This document shows positions 1 through 8,255 of a DNA stretch of 64,000 nucleotides, piece by piece (the stretch's first letter is position 1; each line of letters begins with the position of its first letter). The translations under genes and the position numbers were made by a program. Origin of the DNA: Veillonella magna DSM 19857 (GTDB lineage Bacteria; Bacillota; Negativicutes; Veillonellales; Veillonellaceae); the NCBI RefSeq assembly GCF_000428745.1, contig NZ_KE386795.1, positions 456,692 to 520,691 of the forward strand, written 5' to 3'. A model generated the notes under the pieces. It made no database searches. It was not told where the DNA came from and saw nothing but the letters and a program-made list of their open reading frames with translations.

Positions 1-2
1 CT

Positions 3-260
3 GTATCTATGGACTTGCCGTTTGCACAGAAACGTTGGTGCGGTGCTGCCGGCGTTGAAAACGTTGTAACCTTGTCCGACCACAAAGATGCAAGCTTCGG
101 TACTAACTATGGTTTCTTAATTGAAGAACTTCGTCTTTTGACTCGTGGTATCGTTGTTGTTGACAAGAACGACAAAGTTACTTACGTTGAATATGTTCCG
201 GAAGTAACTAATGCTGTAAACTTCGATGCTGCTGTAGAAGCCGCTAAAGCTGCTCTCTAA
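3..260 (+). CDS. tpx: Thiol peroxidase (3' part; 5' end outside the window)
   Basis: The reading frame is open from the window edge, so only the C-terminal ~85 residues are present. The sequence DLPFAQKRWCGA carries the resolving cysteine of atypical 2-Cys peroxiredoxins of the Tpx family. It is followed by the expected thioredoxin-fold segment with NVVTLSD and GIVVVDKNDKV. These enzymes reduce alkyl hydroperoxides using thioredoxin in the cytoplasm. The peroxidatic cysteine lies upstream and cannot be checked. The gene is followed by a strong hairpin terminator and stands apart from the minus-strand genes that come next. Confidence 0.9.
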   Translation, partial: VSMDLPFAQKRWCGAAGVENVVTLSDHKDASFGTNYGFLIEELRLLTRGIVVVDKNDKVTYVEYVPEVTNAVNFDAAVEAAKAAL

Positions 261-321
261 TTTATAGGGCAACACCTATCGCCGTCATGTACATTACGGC
301 TGATTAACAATTAGTACAAAT

Positions 322-373
322 AAAAAGAGATGTAACACATGGAGCCTATTCTCCGTTGTTACATCTCTTTTTT
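322..373. terminator. Strong bidirectional terminator after tpx
   Basis: A perfect 16-bp inverted repeat (322-337 with 357-372) encloses a 19-nt loop. A-rich and T-rich flanks sit on both sides, so it can stop tpx transcription on the plus strand and the convergent thi operon on the minus strand. Confidence 0.85.
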
Positions 374-509
374 ATATATTCTTTTTGTACAATCTTTTTA
401 CAGAATCTTTTTGCAATCTCTTCGCTATACATTCACGTGTCTATGCAATCGTATTATATCTTTCTATATGTAGTTGACTAGCCTTGCGACGCACGTCTCC
501 GGTGTCCCC

Positions 510-1172
510 TCATTTTTCTAACACGCCGTATACTGCTTCGCGCAACGCTTTTACTGCACAACTTACATTGTCCGCACGACTGATAGCGGAAATAACCGAC
601 ACACCGTCTGCGCCGGCACGAATGACATCAGCCGCATTGCCAGCCGTAATTCCCCCAATACCTACTATGGGGATTGTTGCATCTAATTGTCGCACACATG
701 TAATGCCCGCCGTCCCTGTTGCCGGTGATGCATCGTCTTTTGAAATTGTAGGATACACCGGTCCGGTACCGATATAATCAGCCAATGCCACATTTGACTG
801 TCTATATTCTTCTTCGTTACCTACAGACAAGCCGATAATCTTATCAGGAAATAATCGACGGGCCTCGACAATATCCATATCATCTTGGCCAATATGAATA
901 CCATCTGCATCAAGCTCTAAGGCTAGGTCAATATCATCGTTTACTAAAAAAGGAACGTCATAGGTTTTACAAAGTTGCTGTACCTTCTTGGCAAAGATTC
1001 GCTTTGCATCTCCGGTTAACGAGCCCTGCCCTTTTTCGCGCAGTTGAAACATCGTTACTCCACTGCGCAAGGCCGTTTCTATGGTATCCAACGGATCGTG
1101 CGGACAATCTTGGGTGCCGCAAATAAAATAGACTGCCAATGCTGGTCGTACGGGAATTCGTTTATATTCCAT
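510..1172 (-). CDS. thiE: Thiamine-phosphate synthase
   Basis: This TIM-barrel enzyme joins HMP-pyrophosphate and thiazole phosphate to make thiamine monophosphate. Family motifs are in order: FQLREKG near residue 43, VNDDIDLA, ADGIHIGQDD, GTGPVYPTISK with the phosphate-binding segment, PIVGIGGI and GVSVISAI near the C terminus. At 220 residues it has the usual length. It is the last gene of the thiW-thiD-thiM-thiE operon, one base after the thiM stop codon, so translational coupling is likely. Control is expected through the TPP riboswitch upstream of thiW. Confidence 0.95.
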   Translation of the reverse strand: MEYKRIPVRPALAVYFICGTQDCPHDPLDTIETALRSGVTMFQLREKGQGSLTGDAKRIFAKKVQQLCKTYDVPFLVNDDIDLALELDADGIHIGQDDMDIVEARRLFPDKIIGLSVGNEEEYRQSNVALADYIGTGPVYPTISKDDASPATGTAGITCVRQLDATIPIVGIGGITAGNAADVIRAGADGVSVISAISRADNVSCAVKALREAVYGVLEK

Positions 1173-1173
1173 G

Positions 1174-1965
1174 CTATGCCTGCACCTCCTTATGCAAACG
1201 TTGACGAACCGCTTCGTCCGTCACTGTATACAGTGCATCAATAAAATGTACCGCATAATGACCGGGACGATGTCCCAAAGGTGCTTCTGCCGCAAGCTCA
1301 CCGGCTACCGCATACATGCCCAGTGCTTCAGCACAGGCTTCATACGTATCATCACCGGCCACACCTACATAAGCAGCTACGACTGCCCCTAACAGACAAC
1401 CGGTCCCCACGACTTTCGGCATCATCGCCGATCCGTTGTGCAACAAGCAAACTTCCTTTCCGTTTGAAACCGCATCGGTTTCACCGGTAACAGCCACGGT
1501 GAGTCCATAGGTCTTGGCAGCAGCCTGCGCAATAGCCGCTACGTCCTCTGCCGCTTGTGAATCCACCCCTTTACTTTGTATTTTTTCGCCGATTAGGGCT
1601 GCCACTTCACTGGCATTACCGCGAAGAACAGCAAAGCTATGCTGCTCTAATAATTCCAGGGCAATGCGTTTTCTAAATGCCGATGCGCCGCAGGCTACCG
1701 GATCCAACACAGCCGGCACACCATACGCATTAGCAATCGTCATAGCCGCATGATACAATGCTTCCGACCGTTCATCGGCAGTACCTATATTAATTAACAG
1801 TGCTCCTGCATAACGCAATAAATCTTTTAAGTCATCGGCATGCGCGCTCATAGCCGGTGATGCACCGACTGCGATAAGACCGTTTGCCGTAAAATTTTTC
1901 ACTACATCATTCGTCAAACAAATAACCAATGGCTGTTTGCTGCGAACGAGGTCCATATACTTCAT
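1174..1965 (-). CDS. thiM: Hydroxyethylthiazole kinase
   Basis: It phosphorylates 4-methyl-5-hydroxyethylthiazole for thiamine salvage. The ribokinase-like fold is supported by PLVICLTNDVV at the N terminus, AVLDPVACGASAFR in the middle and the catalytic anion-hole segment VVGTGCLLGAV near residue 190. Its 263 residues are normal for ThiM. It lies between thiD and thiE in a thiazole/HMP salvage operon. No thiC or thiG is present in the window, so this locus can only show salvage. Confidence 0.95.
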   Translation of the reverse strand: MKYMDLVRSKQPLVICLTNDVVKNFTANGLIAVGASPAMSAHADDLKDLLRYAGALLINIGTADERSEALYHAAMTIANAYGVPAVLDPVACGASAFRKRIALELLEQHSFAVLRGNASEVAALIGEKIQSKGVDSQAAEDVAAIAQAAAKTYGLTVAVTGETDAVSNGKEVCLLHNGSAMMPKVVGTGCLLGAVVAAYVGVAGDDTYEACAEALGMYAVAGELAAEAPLGHRPGHYAVHFIDALYTVTDEAVRQRLHKEVQA

Positions 1966-2047
1966 GTATGTGTGTCCTTCTTTCTTGTTATCTCTTCTTT
2001 AACTCTAATCGATCGATGTATAACCGGTTGACCGGTGTATTCCGACA

Positions 2048-2836
2048 TCACTCGTGATAAGCCATGTGATTTACCGGTCCGTGTCCCTTACCTAAGCCCG
2101 GATTTTCTTTGATGGCTGTCGTAATGAAAGCCTTGCCTACCGCCACTGCTTCGGCAATTGATTTGCCCTTTGCCAATTCCGCCGCAATTACGGCCGAGAA
2201 GGTACAGCCTGTACCGTGAGTATGCGGTGTATCGAATTTAGGCGATGTCCAGGTTCTTCGTTCTTCTCCCTTGACATATAAATAATCGGTAGCATCCGCT
2301 CCGATATGACCACCCTTTATAATTACTGCCTTCGGCCCCATCTCCGTCAAAATTTCATGAGCTGCTTTATCAATATCTGCTTCTGTCGTCAGCTTGCGTC
2401 CTACCAAAAATTCCGCTTCCGGTAAATTAGGTGTAACCAATGTAGCCAGCGGCATAAGTTCACTAATCAGATGGTGACGAGCCTCCTCATCAATCAATGC
2501 ATCTCCGCTGGTTGCCACCATGACCGGATCCATTACATATGGTGTTACCCTTGATAAAAACGGTTTAATAACACGCATCATATCTGCCGTAGCCAACATA
2601 CCGGTCTTAACCGCCATAGGGGAAATATCATCATACACCGCTTTTAGCTGTGCCTCCAGCATATCTAACGAAATATTTTCAATGGCGCGTACCCCCATCG
2701 TATTCTGCGCAACCACACTGGTTACCACAGCCATTCCATAGACACCGCGTGCCGTAAACGATTTTAAATCGGCCATAATACCTGCACCGCCGGTCGGATC
2801 CGTACCGGCTATTGTCAACGCTGTTGCTAATTTCAT
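2048..2836 (-). CDS. thiD: Hydroxymethylpyrimidine (phosphate) kinase
   Basis: It phosphorylates HMP and HMP-P to HMP-PP. Ribokinase-family motifs are visible: TIAGTDPTGGAGIMADLKSF at the N terminus, YVMDPVMVATSG, VTPNLPEAEFL and the catalytic DTPHTHGTGCTFSA near residue 205. A longer frame starts at a GTG at 2857, but AAGGAGGT sits between that GTG and the ATG at 2836 at the right distance, so I place the start at 2836 (262 residues). The short gap to thiM fits one transcript. Confidence 0.94.
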   Translation of the reverse strand: MKLATALTIAGTDPTGGAGIMADLKSFTARGVYGMAVVTSVVAQNTMGVRAIENISLDMLEAQLKAVYDDISPMAVKTGMLATADMMRVIKPFLSRVTPYVMDPVMVATSGDALIDEEARHHLISELMPLATLVTPNLPEAEFLVGRKLTTEADIDKAAHEILTEMGPKAVIIKGGHIGADATDYLYVKGEERRTWTSPKFDTPHTHGTGCTFSAVIAAELAKGKSIAEAVAVGKAFITTAIKENPGLGKGHGPVNHMAYHE

Positions 2837-2862
2837 ACTATTACCTCCTTGCTTCACATCGT

Positions 2863-3360
2863 TTATAACGAATACAATCCGTGGCGTAAACGTTCCAACA
2901 TTCCTTTACGTTCTAACACATACAAAATCAGAACGGCCATGAACGAACCGGCTGCCGTACTTGCCGTAAAGGAAATGATCAACGTCATAATCGCCATTTC
3001 TTTTCCCAATAAAAATGCAGCAATAGGATAGCTGATGATAGCTCCGATAATTCCGGTACCCACCACCTCTGCACAGGCAGTCAATACAATATTCTTTGTG
3101 TATCGATACGTAAGTCCCGCTAAAAATGCTCCGACCATGCTGCCGGGAAAGGCTAACGGCGATCCCATGCCCAATAGATTTCGCAAGCATGATGTGCCAA
3201 AAGCAGCCGACACATTGTAGCGTGCACCTACCAACACTGCGAGTATAACATTAATCATATGCTGCACCGGAAATATTTTGGCACCGCCAATAGTAACATG
3301 AAATGTTGACAGCGCCACACCGATAGCAATAAACATAGCTGCGATAATACTTTTCTTCAT
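2863..3360 (-). CDS. thiW: Thiazole-specific energy-coupling S component ThiW
   Basis: This is a small, very hydrophobic protein with about five membrane segments, matching the ThiW family of ECF-type substrate-binding subunits that import the thiazole precursor. VGARYNVSAAFGTSCLRNLLGMGSP is a typical stretch (quoted only in part here: RNLLGMGSP). The start at 3360 is set by GGAGGT eleven bases upstream. A longer open frame runs back through the riboswitch terminator and is not credible. The ATPase and EcfT modules it would need are not in this window. Its place as first gene after the TPP riboswitch supports the role. Confidence 0.88.
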   Translation of the reverse strand: MKKSIIAAMFIAIGVALSTFHVTIGGAKIFPVQHMINVILAVLVGARYNVSAAFGTSCLRNLLGMGSPLAFPGSMVGAFLAGLTYRYTKNIVLTACAEVVGTGIIGAIISYPIAAFLLGKEMAIMTLIISFTASTAAGSFMAVLILYVLERKGMLERLRHGLYSL

Positions 3361-3376
3361 ACAACACACCTCCAAA

Positions 3377-3409
3377 TAAAAAACACCTCCGCCGGAATGG
3401 TGAGGTGTC
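3377..3409 (-). terminator. Riboswitch-controlled terminator before thiW
   Basis: On the minus strand a hairpin with arms ACACCTC and GAGGTGT (3402-3408 and 3383-3389) is followed by a run of T. It lies between the TPP aptamer and the thiW ribosome binding site, the usual position for a terminator formed when TPP is bound. Confidence 0.8.
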
Positions 3410-3429
3410 CCTACTGTACGGTACACCAC

Positions 3430-3509
3430 TTTCCTACGCCGGCATTATCCGGATCAGGTCAAAGGGATTTGACTGGTGTCAATCTCAGCAGTTAGCACCC
3501 CTAGTGGCT
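3430..3509 (-). promoter_or_regulatory. TPP riboswitch (THI element)
   Basis: The minus strand reads CTAGGGGTGC, then GCTGAGATTGACACC, CCCTTTGACCTGATC, CGGATAATGCCGGCGTAGG. These are the conserved thi-box blocks of the TPP aptamer in the right order. It lies upstream of thiW-thiD-thiM-thiE and is expected to end transcription when thiamine pyrophosphate is plentiful. Confidence 0.95.
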
Positions 3510-3529
3510 TATCCTATGAATTTACTTCA

Positions 3530-3558
3530 ATTATAACAACAGCCGTCTAATCTGACAA
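3530..3558 (-). promoter_or_regulatory. Promoter of the thi operon
   Basis: TTGTCA (3558-3553) and TATAAT (3535-3530) are separated by 17 bases on the minus strand, about 20 bases upstream of the TPP aptamer. This is a near-consensus vegetative promoter. Confidence 0.8.
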
Positions 3559-3574
3559 GGTACAGAGGCATTAC

Positions 3575-3612
3575 AAAAAGAGTTCCCCCTCATTACAAGA
3601 AGGAACTCTTTC
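3575..3612 (-). terminator. Terminator after the glutamine synthetase gene
   Basis: Arms AAAGAGTTCC and GGAACTCTTT pair across a loop (3602-3611 with 3576-3586 region), followed by TTTTT on the minus strand. It sits 20-50 bases after the glutamine synthetase stop codon. Confidence 0.8.
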
Positions 3613-3629
3613 GTGTAATCTATGACTTA

Positions 3630-5525
3630 TTACAGAATGTTACGCACATATTCTGCATATTTTGCTTCCAAGAGAGGCATTTTTTCATTCATTTCTACCT
3701 GTAAAGCAGAAGCCGTATCATAGTCTTTCGCTGCAATGGCTTCGGTGATACGAGTGAACAAGCTCTTAGCCGTAGCAGTATCCTTAGCCAAATAGATGCG
3801 CAATTCGTTTACAGCATCCCAACGAGCCGTATCTACTACATCGTCCGTAGTATGAACCGGCTTCATAGCACGTACCGCCTTGATGTTAGCCGGTACAATA
3901 CGATTAGCCAATTCCAACGTCCAACGAGTCATGACACCGGCGATGAAAGAATCCATCAAACGACGGCTGAATGCATTTCCGCGACTGAGTACATCCACTT
4001 TTTCCGGATGGTTTTTATAACCCAACACGTTTTCCCATACCGTTGCCGGCGGTTTACCAAACATCGCATCGCGTTCTTCCTGCGTGTAATCTTCGAACAC
4101 ATCTTTTTCGGAACGATATGCACGACCGGTTTCCAGGTAATCCGTTACATCTTCCGGTGCCTTGGCCAATTCGTCAAGAAGCTGTGCCGGAGTCTTACCG
4201 GAGTTAATTACATAGCTCATGCCGTCAAAGGCAGCCAAGTACATCAACGCCAAAGCCGTGTATGTATTAGTGTACGGATTCGGGGAACGCAATTCAAAAC
4301 GCGTTGCCATCGGATTATCGATATCGCGAATCAGACCGCAAAGAATGGTACGGTTACGGCTCGGCACGCTGGGATCTTCACCGATAGAGGTTACGATACA
4401 AACCGGTGCTTCGAAACCGGGTTTCAAACGATTCAAAGAGTCTGTCGTAGAGGAAATGAAAGGGTTAATGGCTTCATAGTTTTTAAGAAGACCCATGATA
4501 GCGCCGATGCCCAACGGACTCAAGGCAGCCTTTTTCATATCTTCCGGCGAGAAGAGGTTAACCATCTTGCCATTTTTCAATTTAGCCATCAAGCCGAAAT
4601 GAGTATGTTCACCAGAACCGGCTACGCCAATAATCGGTTTTGCCTGGAAGGTTACATCAAGACCGTTTTCGCGGAATACTTCGCGAACGATGATACGCGC
4701 CTGCAATTCGTTATCTGCCGTCTGCAACGGGTTGCTCGTATATTTCCAGTCGATTTCCAACTGTTCCAATACATGATCCATATGACCTTCGTCATCGATT
4801 TTACCCTTAACGCCACCCACTTCTTTGTGACCCATTTCAGCATGTAAACCATACTGATCGAGGCGTTCTACCGCCTGTTCCATCGCAGTACGTACGGCAC
4901 CGTGCGTACGCTGCCAATATTGTTCCTGCAATTTCTGAGACGTAGACAATTCTTTTGTGCTAACCACCTTAGACGGTGTTTTAACCCAGAATTCCAATTC
5001 CGTAGCTGTAGTGAAGTAAATATCAGCGATGTCTTCGCCCTTTACATGATCCATGCCCGGAACATAGTTATTTTTAAGCATAGCCAGCAATTCGGATTTT
5101 ACGTAATCTACACTGCGTTTTAAAATAGAGCGAGAGTCTACGTATTCATCGCAGTGCATAAGGAAGGCCGGAATGCGAAGAGTACCTGTAGGCAATCCTG
5201 TCATAGGGTCGAGGTTTTCATAGTTATAATCAATAAACCAATTTACACTGGCATCGGCCCACATATCAACGCGCGCATTATTGAGCGTAGCAATGTCCGT
5301 TAACACAACGGAGGAGCCGTCGGTTTGTACCATGCGCCCTTCGAAGAAATCTTCGTAGTCATCAAAGAACATGGAAATTGGAATTTTTTCATCCGTATCG
5401 TTACCTGCCAAGTCAACACCTACCAACGATACAAATTTAATTTCCGGGTGCTGTTCCAGTAAAGCCAAAACCCCTTCTTTACCATACTGCCCTGCCGGAA
5501 TGTAATACAATAATTCGTTTGCCAT
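3630..5525 (-). CDS. glnA: Glutamine synthetase, large ~630-residue form
   Basis: It is expected to make glutamine from glutamate, ammonia and ATP. The glutamine synthetase beta-grasp and catalytic regions are seen: GVAGSGEHTHFGL corresponds to the ATP/glutamate loop, SRNRTILCGLI to the NRS..RIP region and TRFELRSPNPYTNTY to the RFExRSPD..ANPYLA active-site block. The chain is 631 residues, longer than ordinary type I enzymes (~440), with extra N- and C-terminal segments. GGAGGAG fixes the start at 5525; a GTG six codons earlier would use that site as codons. It has its own promoter and a leader hairpin. A related ligase activity cannot be excluded. Confidence 0.85.
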   Translation of the reverse strand: MANELLYYIPAGQYGKEGVLALLEQHPEIKFVSLVGVDLAGNDTDEKIPISMFFDDYEDFFEGRMVQTDGSSVVLTDIATLNNARVDMWADASVNWFIDYNYENLDPMTGLPTGTLRIPAFLMHCDEYVDSRSILKRSVDYVKSELLAMLKNNYVPGMDHVKGEDIADIYFTTATELEFWVKTPSKVVSTKELSTSQKLQEQYWQRTHGAVRTAMEQAVERLDQYGLHAEMGHKEVGGVKGKIDDEGHMDHVLEQLEIDWKYTSNPLQTADNELQARIIVREVFRENGLDVTFQAKPIIGVAGSGEHTHFGLMAKLKNGKMVNLFSPEDMKKAALSPLGIGAIMGLLKNYEAINPFISSTTDSLNRLKPGFEAPVCIVTSIGEDPSVPSRNRTILCGLIRDIDNPMATRFELRSPNPYTNTYTALALMYLAAFDGMSYVINSGKTPAQLLDELAKAPEDVTDYLETGRAYRSEKDVFEDYTQEERDAMFGKPPATVWENVLGYKNHPEKVDVLSRGNAFSRRLMDSFIAGVMTRWTLELANRIVPANIKAVRAMKPVHTTDDVVDTARWDAVNELRIYLAKDTATAKSLFTRITEAIAAKDYDTASALQVEMNEKMPLLEAKYAEYVRNIL

Positions 5526-5553
5526 AATAGCTCCTCCATTCACTGTTTTCTCA

Positions 5554-5625
5554 ACTGGTCAAATAGCAAAAAGACCCCTTACCCATTGCATTACACAATA
5601 GGTTAAGGGGTCTTCATTGACCAGT
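5554..5625 (-). promoter_or_regulatory. Attenuator-like hairpin in the glnA leader
   Basis: A nested inverted repeat lies between the glnA promoter and its ribosome binding site. The outer arms are TTGACCAGT-type repeats at 5617-5625 and 5554-5562. The inner GC-rich stem is AAGACCCCTT with AAGGGGTCTT, followed by TTTTT on the minus strand. A terminator inside the leader suggests control by premature termination. It could also serve as the yqeY terminator. Confidence 0.65.
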
Positions 5626-5641
5626 ATTATCTTTTACGGAA

Positions 5642-5671
5642 ATACTATCATATTTCCTAACTGTATGTCAA
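5642..5671 (-). promoter_or_regulatory. Promoter of glnA
   Basis: TTGACA (5671-5666) and TAGTAT (5647-5642) lie 18 bases apart on the minus strand, overlapping the end region of yqeY, so transcription would start near 5635, upstream of the leader hairpin. Confidence 0.7.
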
Positions 5672-5675
5672 TAGC

Positions 5676-6131
5676 TTAGCCGTTAATTTTCGCAATTTCC
5701 TGACGAACAACGGTATTAACCAATTTCCCGTCAGCTCTGCCTTTTGTTTGCGGCATAACCTTTGCCATCACATCCCCCATCTTAATCGGTGCAGTCATTT
5801 CACTGAGCACCGCCGTTACGATGTCGCGAATTTTATCTTCGCTAAGCTGTTCCGGCAAATATTTGGTAAGCACGGCCATTTCGGCTTCTACCTGAGCTAT
5901 CAAATCATCACGATGTCCTTTTTTGAATTCTGCCAAAGAATCTTGACGAAGCTTCATTTCCTTTGCCACGATCCCCATAACATCCGTGTCATCAAGTTCT
6001 CGTTTTTCATTGATTTCTACATTTTTTATTGCGCTATTAACCATTCGGATAACCGATAATGCTGTCTTGCCCGCTTCGCGAGCCTTCATAGCGTCTTTCA
6101 TATCCGCTTTAAGCTGATCTTTTAAGGACAT
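5676..6131 (-). CDS. yqeY: GatB/YqeY-domain protein
   Basis: This 151-residue protein is made almost wholly of the YqeY helical domain, as shown by MSLKDQLKADMKDAMKAREAG at the N terminus (first part quoted) and GDVMAKVMPQTKGRADGKLV near residue 120. The domain is shared with the tail of the GatB amidotransferase subunit and is thought to bind tRNA, but the cellular role of free YqeY is not settled. It follows rpsU closely and is read from the same promoter, an arrangement seen in many Firmicutes. Confidence 0.9.
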   Translation of the reverse strand: MSLKDQLKADMKDAMKAREAGKTALSVIRMVNSAIKNVEINEKRELDDTDVMGIVAKEMKLRQDSLAEFKKGHRDDLIAQVEAEMAVLTKYLPEQLSEDKIRDIVTAVLSEMTAPIKMGDVMAKVMPQTKGRADGKLVNTVVRQEIAKING

Positions 6132-6152
6132 ACAATGCCTCCAAGATAAATC

Positions 6153-6332
6153 TTATCCTCTGAACTTGCGTTTGCGCGCTGCTTCAGATTTTTTCTTTCT
6201 CTTTACGCTCGGTTTTTCGTAGTGTTCGCGTTTTCTTACTTCAGACAAAACACCCGCTTTTTGGCAGGAGCGTTTAAAACGACGAAGAGCACTTTCAAGC
6301 GTTTCGTTTTTACCGACTTTAATTTCAGACAT
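6153..6332 (-). CDS. rpsU: 30S ribosomal protein S21
   Basis: A 59-residue, strongly basic protein starts [20 protein letters not shown] and continues with [20 protein letters not shown], the conserved S21 sequence, ending in a Lys/Arg-rich tail. S21 is part of the small ribosomal subunit platform near the mRNA exit. The start follows GGAGGGAGGG at a good distance. It is the first gene of the rpsU-yqeY pair and has its own strong promoter. Confidence 0.96.
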   Translation of the reverse strand: MSEIKVGKNETLESALRRFKRSCQKAGVLSEVRKREHYEKPSVKRKKKSEAARKRKFRG

Positions 6333-6396
6333 CTATATCCCTCCCTCCAAAATGTTTTATGGAAGTGCAGGTATTTATATATACGCACATAAGCTT

Positions 6397-6425
6397 ATTA
6401 TAATAACTTGAACTAAGTTTGTCAA
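6397..6425 (-). promoter_or_regulatory. Promoter of rpsU-yqeY
   Basis: TTGACA (6425-6420), a 17-base spacer and TATAAT (6402-6397) on the minus strand form a consensus vegetative promoter about 65 bases before the rpsU start. Confidence 0.88.
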
Positions 6426-6509
6426 TATTAACAGCCTATATCCGCATAGCTCTGCACCTTTCTCACAAGGACAGGAGTACATGTATCCGAAGATGGTTAT
6501 TACCTGTGA

Positions 6510-6854
6510 TTATGCATCAGGCCAACCGAACTCTTGACCGCCCAATACATGGGCATGCAGATGGAATACCGTCTGCCCTGCTTTCGCACCGGTATTCAAA
6601 ATTACACGGTATCCGTCGGCAGAGATTCCCAGTTCCTTCGCTACATCGCGAATAAAACTGAGCATGCCGTCAACATACGATTCATTTTTATCTGTTAGGT
6701 GCGCGATATTCGCTACATGTTTTTTCGGGATAACCAATACATGTACCTTCGCCACCGGATTTATATCGTGAAAGGCAATGAAATTTTCATTTTCCAGAAC
6801 TTTATTGGACGGTATTTCTCCGGCTGCAATTTTACAGAATAGACATTCGCTCAT
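6510..6854 (-). CDS. HIT-family (HINT-like) nucleotide hydrolase
   Basis: The 114-residue protein has the whole histidine triad domain: CLFCKIAAGEIPS at the N terminus, AFHDINPVAKVHVLVIPKKH and the triad HLHAHVLGG near residue 97. HINT proteins hydrolyse nucleoside phosphoramidates and related AMP conjugates. It lies just downstream of mtaB with a clear AAGGAGG site and is probably cotranscribed with it. Confidence 0.92.
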   Translation of the reverse strand: MSECLFCKIAAGEIPSNKVLENENFIAFHDINPVAKVHVLVIPKKHVANIAHLTDKNESYVDGMLSFIRDVAKELGISADGYRVILNTGAKAGQTVFHLHAHVLGGQEFGWPDA

Positions 6855-6872
6855 GTGTCAACCCTCCTTATG

Positions 6873-8171
6873 CTATGCAATCGTTACAAACTCGCCATCT
6901 ACGGAGACAACCGTACCACCGACAATATCGCCTATCTGATACTCGGCATCTCCCTTTTTTATTCTACCGTGAATGTACTCATTAGTAAAGCCTTCGTACC
7001 AACCGTCTTCCTCACGTTCGATAAGAATTTCCGCCGGTTTACCTACAAGATTCGCGGCAAATGTTTGTAATCCTAAACTGCCTTGTTCATTTAAAAGAGC
7101 AACGCGTGTTTTCTTAACGGCTTCCGGTACTTGATTATCCATAACAGCTGCCGGTGTACCTTCGCGTTTTGAATACGGGAAGGCATGAATATGAGTAAAT
7201 CCAATCTCTTTTACCGTATTTAATGTTTCTTCAAAAAGCTCATCCGTCTCACCGGGGAATCCCGCAATAATATCCGTTGTCACCGAAAGGCCGGGGATGC
7301 GCGCCCGTAAATTTCGTATAAGCTTCTTGTATTCATCCAATGTATAGTGGCGATTCATCGCTTTTAATATCGCATCCGATCCGGCTTGTAACGGTAAATG
7401 CAAATGGGAACAAAAGCGTTTTTCCGTCGCCATAAGTTCTACCAGCTCCGGCGATACCTCTACCGATTCGATGGATCCCAAACGAATGCGTTCCAACCCG
7501 TCGATAGTAAGTAATTCTTTTACAACGGCAGCCAGATTAGGACGCCCCGGTAACTCCACGCCGTAATTTCCCAAGTGAATGCCGGTAAGTACAATTTCAT
7601 AATAACCATGATCTACCAAACGTTGTGCTTCTTGCTTGATATCGTCAACACGCCGCGATTTCAGCTTACCTCGCGTGTAAGGAATTATGCAGAAGGAGCA
7701 GTAGTTATTACAGCCTTCTTGAATTTTCATAAAGGCACGAGCCTTATCGATTTCATTACCGTACAAAGGCATTTCCTCAAACGTAGCTTGCTCCATAATA
7801 TTGCGCACCGCATTGATTTGCTTTTCCGTTGTTTCCAGCTGTTCCACCAATTCTACAATTTTATGGCGGTTGTTCGTTCCGATAACCAGGTTAACCCCAT
7901 CAATGGCCGCAATCGCATCAGGTGCCAGCTGTGCATAACAACCGGTAACTACAATGTATGCATCTTCATTGGTTCGCTTTGCTTTTCGAATCAGTTGTCT
8001 TGATTTTCGTTCCCCCATGTTCGTTACAGAACACGTATTAATCACATAGATATCCGCCTTGCTGTCAAAATCAACCGGCTCATATCCTTTTTGAATAAAT
8101 AATCCTCGCATAGCATCCGTGTCATATTGATTAACACGACAGCCCAGCGTTGTAAATGCTACTGTTTTCAT
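6873..8171 (-). CDS. mtaB: tRNA t6A37 methylthiotransferase
   Basis: This radical-SAM enzyme adds a methylthio group to t6A at position 37 of tRNAs. The N-terminal UPF0004 domain has TLGCRVNQYDTDAM, NTCSVTN and VTGCYAQ cysteines. The radical-SAM core follows with CNNYCSFCIIPYTRG, and a C-terminal TRAM-like segment ends the chain at 432 residues. The MtaB subgroup is indicated by LGCRVNQYD rather than the MiaB form; miaB itself is at 38356-39666. It belongs to the cluster rsmE-mtaB-HIT downstream of dnaJ. Confidence 0.93.
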   Translation of the reverse strand: MKTVAFTTLGCRVNQYDTDAMRGLFIQKGYEPVDFDSKADIYVINTCSVTNMGERKSRQLIRKAKRTNEDAYIVVTGCYAQLAPDAIAAIDGVNLVIGTNNRHKIVELVEQLETTEKQINAVRNIMEQATFEEMPLYGNEIDKARAFMKIQEGCNNYCSFCIIPYTRGKLKSRRVDDIKQEAQRLVDHGYYEIVLTGIHLGNYGVELPGRPNLAAVVKELLTIDGLERIRLGSIESVEVSPELVELMATEKRFCSHLHLPLQAGSDAILKAMNRHYTLDEYKKLIRNLRARIPGLSVTTDIIAGFPGETDELFEETLNTVKEIGFTHIHAFPYSKREGTPAAVMDNQVPEAVKKTRVALLNEQGSLGLQTFAANLVGKPAEILIEREEDGWYEGFTNEYIHGRIKKGDAEYQIGDIVGGTVVSVDGEFVTIA

Positions 8172-8255
8172 CTCAGCTCCTTATACATCAAACTATCATC
8201 GACTGACAGCTTATACATACCCTATCTATTCCTGCCCGTTTAGCTTCGTCGGCTC

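Noticed and set aside
3361-3429. N-terminal extension of ThiW by 23 residues
   Set aside because: It would translate the riboswitch terminator, while a good ribosome binding site precedes the ATG at 3360.
3852-4847. Long plus-strand frame opposite glnA
   Set aside because: Antisense to a clear glutamine synthetase, no motif and no ribosome binding site.
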